Shown here: one piece after another, positions 1-4,711 of the stretch
How the letters are laid out: each line of letters begins with the position of its first letter
How positions within the stretch are numbered: position 1 is the first letter of the stretch
DNA from: Ignavibacterium sp037440165
Lineage (GTDB): Bacteria > Bacteroidota > Ignavibacteria > Ignavibacteriales > Ignavibacteriaceae
Direction: 5' to 3'
Length of the DNA stretch: 5,042 nt
Assembly (NCBI RefSeq): GCF_037440165.1
Contig: NZ_JBBIUQ010000059.1
Coordinates: forward strand, 1 to 5,042
Program-made: the position numbers and the translations under genes
Notes under the pieces: model-generated
Told to the model about the DNA's origin: nothing
What the model saw: only the letters and a program-made list of their open reading frames with translations
Databases searched by the model: none

Positions 1-41
1 GTGTCTTAGATTCCGTGTAGCAATAATAAAATAGAATACTG
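1..41 (+). repeat. Diverged dispersed repeat, copy 1
   Basis: This segment aligns without gaps to 305-345 at 33 of 41 positions. The matching blocks are GTGTCTTAGA at the start and an AATACTG end. Similarity continues less cleanly for about 25 more bases. The copy is cut by the left window edge, so its true start is unknown. It looks like a non-coding dispersed repeat, not the remains of a gene. Confidence 0.6.
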
Positions 42-160
42 ATCAAACCGATGCGACGTATCGAATCAGATGAATTTTTTAATCCCAAATGGATGATATT
101 TTTGTAATAAAATAAATAGCTTAAACAAAAAAATCTCGAAGAGGTGAAATTATTCTCAAC

Positions 161-202
161 AAATCATAAATCTAAAATCGTAAATCATTAATTGTTAATC
201 CA
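161..202 (+). repeat. AAATCNN heptad tandem repeat
   Basis: Four heptads in a row read AAATCAT, AAATCTA, AAATCGT and AAATCAT (161-188). Two more decayed units, TAATTGT and TAATCCA, extend to 202. The 7-bp period with a conserved AAATC core is directly visible. The array fills most of the space between the arms of the palindromic element. Confidence 0.65.
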
Positions 203-230
203 TTGATCAAGAGCGATGAGAAATAATTTC

Positions 231-254
231 ACTCCTTCGGAGTTTTTCTTTTTG
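231..254 (+). terminator. Terminator-like hairpin with T-run
   Basis: ACTCC (231-235) pairs with GGAGT (239-243) around the three-base loop TTC, and TTTTTCTTTTT follows. The stem is short (5 bp) but the hairpin plus T-run is the usual intrinsic-terminator form for + strand transcription coming from the left. Bases 231-234 also belong to the right arm of the larger inverted repeat, so the two folds compete. Confidence 0.45.
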
Positions 255-304
255 TGTTCATCAATTTTTCTACAGTAATGTCATACCTTCGGTATTATAA
301 CTTC

Positions 305-345
305 GTGTCTTAGAGTCTTTGTGGCGATAACAGAATAAAATACTG
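305..345 (+). repeat. Diverged dispersed repeat, copy 2
   Basis: Second copy of the repeat at 1-41, in the same orientation, with 33 of 41 identical positions and weaker similarity out to about 372. The two copies flank the palindromic element, so that element may have inserted beside a repeat or the segment may have been duplicated. Confidence 0.6.
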
Positions 346-409
346 TCGAACGGATACGGCGGATTAAAACGGAGTAATAAGAATTCGTGCTATTCGTGGC
401 TAATCAAAA

Positions 410-436
410 GTAGGGGAACAATCTCCTGACTGTTCC
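410..436 (+). repeat. REP-like hairpin, copy 1
   Basis: GGAACAATC (415-423) folds on GACTGTTCC (428-436) around the loop TCCT, giving nine stem positions with one A-C mismatch. The flank GTAG (410-413) is shared with the second copy at 2450-2475. Conserved loop, conserved flank and a variable stem are typical of small dispersed REP-like palindromes. There is no T-run after it, so it is not a clear terminator. Confidence 0.65.
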
Positions 437-443
437 TGAAACG

Positions 444-478
444 GTGTTGTAATCGAAAAATAGTTTTTAATACAACAC
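444..478 (+). other. Hairpin containing a CRISPR-repeat-like segment
   Basis: GTGTTGTA (444-451) is the exact reverse complement of TACAACAC (471-478). Inside it AAAAA (456-460) can pair with TTTTT (464-468) around the loop TAG. Positions 446-464 also match the first 19 bases of the CRISPR repeat at 16 of 19 positions in the same orientation, including an unbroken TAATCGAA and ATAGT. A second shorter match, AATCGAAC, lies at 481-488. The hairpin itself is certain as sequence. Its relation to the CRISPR repeat could be chance and is treated as a lead. Confidence 0.45.
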
Positions 479-534
479 ACAATCGAACACTCGTCCATTC
501 CTTAACCAGCAACATTTCCGAAATGTTTCTTTTC

Positions 535-565
535 TTTATACGACCTTTATATCGATTTATTTTTG
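535..565 (+). promoter_or_regulatory. Candidate Bacteroidota-type promoter
   Basis: TATTTTTG at 558-565 matches the -7 box TAnnTTTG exactly. TTTA at 535-538, a one-mismatch version of the -33 TTTG, lies 19 bp upstream. Transcription would start near 571-573, just before the structured segment at 582-700 and about 180 bp before the first gene. The same ATTTTTGTA core is present in the promoter in front of the CRISPR array. Confidence 0.5.
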
Positions 566-581
566 TATCAGAAAAAATAAT

Positions 582-700
582 TAACTGGTAACTTGTGGGG
601 GAGGTTATCGGTTGCCCGCCGGGAGACAGATACAGTTACAAGTTGAAAAAGTTTTTCGTTTCTTCTAATACAACTATCTGTAACTGGTCACTCTGTCTCC
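582..700 (+). ncRNA. Putative structured leader RNA
   Basis: Three segments can form competing folds. In the first, GGAGACAGA (622-630) pairs with TCTGTCTCC (692-700), CAGTTACA (633-640) with TGTAACTG (679-686), and AGTTG (641-645) with CAACT (671-675). This makes a long bulged hairpin of 22 pairs around a 25-base loop. In the second, TAACTTGT (589-596) pairs with ACAAGTTG (638-645) and encloses a GC helix between 597-601 and 615-620. The shared strand 633-645 cannot do both. The segment lies between a candidate promoter and the gene at 753, so it is probably its 5' leader. I recognise no known riboswitch or ncRNA family. A small mobile palindrome is the main alternative. Confidence 0.45.
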
Positions 701-752
701 GATTCATTTATATCTGTTCAAATAAAAATCTTTAATTATTAATTGGGGATTT

Positions 753-1007
753 ATGAAACGAAAGAAATTTTACTTCTATAAATGCAGTGTTGGTGATTGT
801 CTTAATAAAGTTTATTCACCAGGGGCAATTTGTCCTGCCTGCATTGATAAACTAATAAAACTGGATGTCCGGATAGTTTTTTGCGACAAATGCGGAAACA
901 TTATCAATTTACAGATCCTTAGTCCTGACGAATCATCAGAAGAAATTAAATTGATGAGCAGCTTATGTTCAAGATGCGACCCTTTAGAGTTAGATAGATT
1001 GTTTTAA
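753..1007 (+). CDS. Small eight-cysteine putative zinc-binding protein
   Basis: This encodes 84 residues and I do not recognise the family. It has eight cysteines at residues 11, 16, 27, 30, 44, 47, 72 and 75. They form CX4C, CPAC, CDKC and CSRC pairs, enough for two four-cysteine zinc sites. The N-terminus is basic (MKRKKF). There is no signal peptide or membrane segment. The ATG is preceded by GGGG at 745-748, the same kind of G-run found before the cas1 and TPR starts. It ends 77 bp before cas1 on the same strand, so it may be co-transcribed, although a separate cas1 promoter cannot be excluded. Paired cysteines suggest a nucleic-acid or protein adaptor, perhaps a regulator or partner of the CRISPR genes. 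That role is inferred from position only. Confidence 0.75.
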   Translation: MKRKKFYFYKCSVGDCLNKVYSPGAICPACIDKLIKLDVRIVFCDKCGNIINLQILSPDESSEEIKLMSSLCSRCDPLELDRLF

Positions 1008-1084
1008 AAAATTTTACTCGAATTTCATATTTGAATTTTCAATCTTAAAAAAGTTTTTTTAACGATAAAGATCGGGGGAACGGT

Positions 1085-2161
1085 ATGAAAAACAACATTT
1101 ATATTTTTTCAAATTCTATTCTCAGTCGAAAAGACCATTCAATTGTTCTCGACACAATACCAAATACAGAAGCGATTCACGAGACTGATTTTTATGAAGA
1201 TGAAACTGCAGGTGTGATTATTCCGGCAATGAAAATAGAAGGTAATGGAAATCCAAGATACATTCCTGCTGAATCTGTGGAAGCTATTTATACTTTTGGT
1301 GAAGTAAGATTCAACACACAATTCTTCAAGTGTATGAGCTTTTATGAAATTCCGGTTCATATTTTTAATTACTACGGAAATTATGTAGGAAGTTTTCTGC
1401 CTCCTTCCAATAGTGGTTCAGGAGAGATTCAGCTGCTGCAATACACAGCATACCTAAATCAGCATAAAAGATTATACATTGCAAAAGCAATTATTGAAAG
1501 TGCATTAAAAAATATTCTTGTCAATCTAAAATCTTATCTCTACTCCGGAATTGATCTTGATGAAACAATAAATGTTATTTCTGCAAATCTTGAACAAGTA
1601 AAATTCACGGACACTATTCAGGAACTAATGGGATTGGAAGGAACTTCCAGAAATAATTATTACGGATGCTGGCAAAGTATCTTCAGGCAACAGACTGACT
1701 TTGAGAAAAGAATTAAAAATCCTCCTGTTGGTATTATCAATTCTCTAATCTCATTTGGCAACTCATTGCTATATGCAGTTTGTCTATCAGAAATTTACAG
1801 AACAAGATTAAATCCGTTTATTGGGTTCATTCACGAAACAGGAGATAATAAACATCCGCTTGTTTATGATATATCTGAGATATTTAAACCAATAATAGTT
1901 GATAAAGTAATATTCCGTGTTATCAATCTGAATATGATTCAACCTGATGATTTCAAACAGACTGATAAAGGTCTACGCTTAAAAGATGACGCCAGGAAAA
2001 AATTTGTTGAAGAATTTGAAAACAAACTCAGCTCAGTTATTCACCATAAAAGACTTAACAGAAGAATTTCTTTAAGATCATTAATCCGAATGGAATGTTA
2101 CAACTTAATTAACTACTTAACCGGTAAATTAAAAACTTATGATCCGTACAGAGCCAATTAG
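1085..2161 (+). CDS. cas1: CRISPR-associated endonuclease/integrase Cas1 (subtype I-B-like)
   Basis: Cas1 is the catalytic subunit of the Cas1-Cas2 complex that inserts new spacers at the leader end of a CRISPR array. The N-terminus IYIFSNSILSRKDHSIVL is the standard Cas1 opening, and FNYYGNYVGSFLP (94-106) closes the N-terminal beta domain. In the helical domain the metal ligands fit E185 (in GLEGTSRNNYYGCW), H250 (in GFIHE) and E265 with D262 nearby (in DISEIFKPIIVDK). NPPVGIINSLISFGNSLLY (212-230) is a second hallmark. At 358 residues it is somewhat longer than I expect for I-B Cas1. The excess lies around residues 28-57, between the first strands. The ATG follows GGGGG at 1074-1078. The gene overlaps cas2 by 23 bp, so the two are translationally coupled. 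Family assignment is secure; the subtype rests on resemblance. Confidence 0.97.
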   Translation: MKNNIYIFSNSILSRKDHSIVLDTIPNTEAIHETDFYEDETAGVIIPAMKIEGNGNPRYIPAESVEAIYTFGEVRFNTQFFKCMSFYEIPVHIFNYYGNYVGSFLPPSNSGSGEIQLLQYTAYLNQHKRLYIAKAIIESALKNILVNLKSYLYSGIDLDETINVISANLEQVKFTDTIQELMGLEGTSRNNYYGCWQSIFRQQTDFEKRIKNPPVGIINSLISFGNSLLYAVCLSEIYRTRLNPFIGFIHETGDNKHPLVYDISEIFKPIIVDKVIFRVINLNMIQPDDFKQTDKGLRLKDDARKKFVEEFENKLSSVIHHKRLNRRISLRSLIRMECYNLINYLTGKLKTYDPYRAN

Positions 2162-2432
2162 TCAGGTGTTTTACATAGCAGTATATGACATAACAAATCA
2201 AAAGCGTTTACCAAAGGTGTTAAAAACCTTTCGCAAGTATATGAACTGGGTTCAGAATTCAGCTTTTGAAGGTGAGCTGACTGCAAAACAATTTCAGTCA
2301 CTCAAAGAAGAGCTGTTGGAAATCATAAACAAAGAGAAAGACTCAATAATTTTCTATTACGCAGAAGAACAAAAACACATTGGCAAAAAAATTCTTGGTC
2401 TTGAAAAGAATGAGGTTACTCAGTTCTTCTGA
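2139..2432 (+). CDS. cas2: CRISPR-associated protein Cas2
   Basis: Cas2 is the small dimeric ferredoxin-fold partner that bridges two Cas1 dimers during spacer integration. The first strand FYIAVYDI carries the conserved aspartate (D17 in this numbering). FRKYMNWVQNSAFEGELT (31-48) is the I-B-type Cas2 signature with the arginine and WVQNS-FEG block. The C-terminal strand region reads DSIIFYYA. The ATG at 2139 gives 97 residues and overlaps the end of cas1. A GTG at 2166 would give 88 residues beginning MFYIAVYDI, which looks more like a typical Cas2 start and would begin 4 bases after the cas1 stop. Neither start has a clear ribosome binding site, so the start is unresolved. A weak 4-bp hairpin over the stop codon is followed by seven T (2435-2441). 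Confidence 0.95.
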   Translation: MIRTEPISQVFYIAVYDITNQKRLPKVLKTFRKYMNWVQNSAFEGELTAKQFQSLKEELLEIINKEKDSIIFYYAEEQKHIGKKILGLEKNEVTQFF

Positions 2433-2449
2433 ATTTTTTTGCATTAAAT

Positions 2450-2475
2450 GTAGGGAACGGTCTCCTGACTGTTTC
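2450..2475 (+). repeat. REP-like hairpin, copy 2
   Basis: GGAACGGTC (2454-2462) folds on GACTGTTTC (2467-2475) around the loop TCCT, with nine stem positions, two of them G-T wobbles. The loop, the flank GTAGG and most stem bases match the copy at 410-436. It sits in the 96-bp gap between cas2 and the TPR gene, where it could stabilise or separate transcripts. As a repeat of the same family it probably arrived independently of the CRISPR genes. Confidence 0.65.
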
Positions 2476-2528
2476 GTTGCAATCTTTGTTCTGAAAACAA
2501 CAGAAACAAAAATTTGGGGCGAATAAAT

Positions 2529-4289
2529 ATGATTTTTATCATCTCAACATCTTATGATTTCATCAGACCTGAAGGTTCTTTCTTCTGGGGAGAAAATTAT
2601 TTCCCTGAGATCAGAAATTACATTCCATTAAATACAACTGATGTTTTATCTATTAAAGAAGCAATATTATATTTTAACAAAACTGCATACAAAGAGAAAC
2701 CAGCATTAAAACTTAAAATTACTCAATCACATATTACACGATACTACCTTAAACTTCATTATTCAATTGTCGAAGAAATTAAATTTCATTCCTATCAGGT
2801 TAGAGATGCTCTTAAAAACTATTTTCATAAAAAATCTGTTCTCGAGCTTCCGTTCTGTGCAGCAGTTGAAAGTGAAAAATTTTTTTCAATTCTTAATAAT
2901 TCTGAACTTACTTCAAAAATAAAGCATCTGGAGCTTAATCATAATTGGTCTGCGATTTATAAAATACTTGAACAAAATCAACCGATTGAAAACTCAGAAT
3001 TCTGGAACAGAGCAGATTTATTAAACAGTTTTTCATTCGCCACCGCAAAGCTTTCGGAATGCTCAATAAACCTGAAAAAATCTTTTCCAGATAAAGAAAA
3101 AAGAAATGAATTCATCAAAGAGAAGAAGGTTTTCAGAGAACTTACAATTAAGCTAAGAGAAAGATGTATTGAACTTAATCCGGATAATCCTGCATTTTAT
3201 TCAAATCTCGCATACACTTATTATCAATCACTTAATGAACTATCTGCTCCTAACGGAAGAAGAGATGGCAATGTAATTAAGGAAGCTGAAAAAGCTTTAC
3301 AATACATTGATAAAGCTTTGCAGATTGATTCATTAAGAATAACAGATCGTTATAGGAAAGCAATAATACTTTCAGAAATACTTCCGGGTTATACTCTATA
3401 TAAAAGTGCTGGCAAAAGTGAAAATGATAATAATGAATCGAAAACCGAAAGATATAATTCTGCAACAGAAATGATTAAAAGGGGAGTAGAGGAATTTATT
3501 AATCTTGTTCACATTTACGAAAAAAATAGCAATGAAGATCAAAACTTAAAATCATTTGATGCTTTGAAAAAAAGTTATAATAAATATTATATAAAATCAC
3601 TTTATCATATTGCTCAAAAGAAAGTAAAACTAACAAAAATCGATTTCAACCTGATCAATCTAATTTACGGTTACAAACCTTTAAACATTCAATCCGATAA
3701 TCAGAATCGCATAATAACAAACCTGAACATCGCAAATTTTTATATAGAAACCTGCATTCAAAAAGACTACACAAAAAAGAAAGAAGAAAAATATTTAATA
3801 GACCTAGTCGAGTGCGATAATTTTGTTCCGGCTGTTTACAAAGCATACCTGAAAGGACTGATCGAATCATTTTTATTCCTAATCACCGATAAGAGCAAAA
3901 ACTTAAATACAGCAAAAGAATTTTACCACAAAGCATTAGAACTTAACTTTCCGAGAGAATTAGCAAATCAGAATAAATTATTTGTTATAGAAAAAATTGC
4001 TGTTCTGAATCTCATCGAAGGTAAATATGAACCAGCACTAAAAATGCTGGAGAGAATTTTATTCAGGCAGAAAAATAAACACGACACTAATACTCCAATG
4101 AAACCATTTGCACCAGAATATGTTGCATATACATTATGTATCGCTTATATACTTTCAAATCAGATTAAGGATGCAGAAATGGTTATTGAGAAATACCGAA
4201 ATAACTGCAATAAAATATTTGAACGAAAATTTCAGAAACTAAAGGAACACCTTAAACTGAAAGATCAGAAATACAATTCGGCAAAATAA
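2529..4289 (+). CDS. TPR-like helical-repeat protein of unknown function, CRISPR-linked
   Basis: This encodes 586 residues from the ATG at 2529. An upstream in-frame TTG at 2514 is less likely because it overlaps the GGGG run (2516-2519) that probably serves as the ribosome binding site. The first ~120 residues do not look like TPR. They open with a hydrophobic strand (MIFIISTSYDF) and I do not recognise them. TPR-like helix pairs follow: ERCIELNPDNPAFYSNLAYT (~212-232), EKALQYIDKALQIDS (~252-270), AKEFYHKALELN (~462-473), EGKYEPALKMLERIL (~496-510) and YVAYTLCIAYILSNQIKDAE (~530-550). A charged low-complexity linker (KSENDNNESK) lies near 300. There is no signal peptide, membrane helix, or visible nuclease, protease or CHAT motif. 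It lies between cas2 and the array on the same strand. A scaffold or partner role in the CRISPR system is inferred from position and fold only. Confidence 0.85.
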   Translation: MIFIISTSYDFIRPEGSFFWGENYFPEIRNYIPLNTTDVLSIKEAILYFNKTAYKEKPALKLKITQSHITRYYLKLHYSIVEEIKFHSYQVRDALKNYFHKKSVLELPFCAAVESEKFFSILNNSELTSKIKHLELNHNWSAIYKILEQNQPIENSEFWNRADLLNSFSFATAKLSECSINLKKSFPDKEKRNEFIKEKKVFRELTIKLRERCIELNPDNPAFYSNLAYTYYQSLNELSAPNGRRDGNVIKEAEKALQYIDKALQIDSLRITDRYRKAIILSEILPGYTLYKSAGKSENDNNESKTERYNSATEMIKRGVEEFINLVHIYEKNSNEDQNLKSFDALKKSYNKYYIKSLYHIAQKKVKLTKIDFNLINLIYGYKPLNIQSDNQNRIITNLNIANFYIETCIQKDYTKKKEEKYLIDLVECDNFVPAVYKAYLKGLIESFLFLITDKSKNLNTAKEFYHKALELNFPRELANQNKLFVIEKIAVLNLIEGKYEPALKMLERILFRQKNKHDTNTPMKPFAPEYVAYTLCIAYILSNQIKDAEMVIEKYRNNCNKIFERKFQKLKEHLKLKDQKYNSAK

Positions 4290-4599
4290 AATTTAACCGA
4301 TGCTTTATTCGAAAGCTATACCATTTATTTTTTAGATAGATACATAAGTATGCAGGTAACAGTTAAATTACTTACTCCTAAATACGAACAGATTCTGACT
4401 ACAGATTTTGATAATATCTGAAAAAGAAATGTTATGTAAAAAAATTTTACTATAGTACCAAACAACTAAAAACATTAAATATTAATACTTGGAAAACTGC
4501 TTAAATTCAAATCCAAATTCTCAAACCTATGTCCTGATAAATAAACACTGTATTTCAAATACAACAAAAAATGTAAAATCTGCTTAAAATTTAAACTTG

Positions 4600-4616
4600 A
4601 ACCTCCCGAGGTTTTT
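4600..4616 (+). terminator. Terminator-like hairpin before the CRISPR leader
   Basis: AACCT (4600-4604) pairs with AGGTT (4609-4613) around CCCG, and a short T-run to 4616 overlaps the end of the stem. The stem is only 5 bp and the tract short, so it is a modest terminator. It is well placed to end transcripts from the TPR gene before the leader promoter. Confidence 0.4.
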
Positions 4617-4665
4617 AAAGAAAATCAGGTTTCAGAAAAAAGTTTTTAAGAATTAAGATAAAAAG

Positions 4666-4696
4666 TTTGATTATTTAACAAAATCGCATATTTTTG
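4666..4696 (+). promoter_or_regulatory. CRISPR leader promoter
   Basis: TTTG (4666-4669) and TATTTTTG (4689-4696) match the Bacteroidota-type -33 TTTG and -7 TAnnTTTG boxes exactly, with a 19-bp gap. Transcription should start near 4702, about 10 bases before the first repeat, producing a rightward pre-crRNA. This also orients the array, with its left end as the leader end. Confidence 0.7.
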
Positions 4697-4711
4697 TACT
4701 GAAAGACAGGG

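Larger units (their letters stand above)
121..255. repeat. Palindromic element with ~40-bp inverted arms
   Basis: The left arm (about 121-157) and right arm (about 218-255) are inverted copies of one sequence. The core TGAAATTATT (145-154) is the exact reverse complement of AATAATTTCA (222-231). Outward of the core, the left arm has CTC-GAA-GAG (135-143) where the right has CTCC-TTC-GGAG (232-242). Beyond that an A-rich run on the left mirrors the T-rich run on the right. The arms differ by small indels. The roughly 60-bp centre holds AAATCNN heptads. The layout fits a MITE-like palindromic element or two inverted copies of a terminator-like repeat. No transposase is nearby. Confidence 0.55.
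1..752. other. Gene-free upstream region rich in small repeats and hairpins
   Basis: I find no credible coding region on either strand over these 752 bases. The stretch is a patchwork of short repeated and palindromic pieces, listed separately where they can be delimited. Two smaller items are recorded only here. A mini-hairpin at 283-295 (ATACC, loop TTC, GGTAT) is not followed by a T-run, so it is not a convincing terminator. A short direct duplication of ATTCGTG lies at 383-389 and 392-398. Dense small repeats of this kind suggest a long non-coding spacer separating the CRISPR locus from whatever lies to the left. Confidence 0.7.
4290..4711 (+). other. Non-coding region including the CRISPR leader
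   Basis: This 422-bp A+T-rich gap separates the TPR gene from the first repeat. I find no convincing gene. The longest start-to-stop run I noticed, at 4350-4421, is only 23 codons. It holds a terminator-like hairpin at 4600-4616 and a promoter at 4666-4696. The part after the hairpin, roughly 4617-4711, is the likely CRISPR leader, where Cas1-Cas2 would recognise the integration end. An A6-G-T5 tract lies at 4636-4647. Confidence 0.65.

Noticed and set aside
362..370. GATTAAAAC, reverse complement of the first nine bases of the CRISPR repeat (possible anti-repeat)
   Set aside because: The match stops at nine bases and flanking bases do not pair. That is expected by chance in A+T-rich DNA, and no tracrRNA-using effector is present.
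1139..1360. Antisense reading frame inside cas1, and similar ones inside the TPR gene at 3277-3465 and 3655-3870
   Set aside because: They lie wholly opposite well-supported genes, have compositions typical of shadow frames (rich in F, Y, C, H), and lack start signals.
2481..2488. AATCTTTG as a -7 box for a separate TPR promoter
   Set aside because: One mismatch to TAnnTTTG and no -33 box at the required distance.
2514..2528. Upstream TTG start for the TPR gene, adding five residues
   Set aside because: The TTG overlaps the GGGG run that serves as a likely ribosome binding site for the ATG at 2529, and the added residues MGRIN look like translated leader.
4350..4421. Short reading frame of 23 codons beginning MQVTVKLLTPKYEQIL
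   Set aside because: It is too short, lacks a G-rich start signal and matches nothing I recognise. It might be a fragment of a lost gene, but the sequence alone does not show it.
1006..4450. Shared AAAAAATTTTACT downstream of the zinc-protein gene (1006-1018) and downstream of the TPR gene (about 4439-4451)
   Set aside because: Thirteen bases of nearly pure A/T with no structure or further similarity; likely coincidence.
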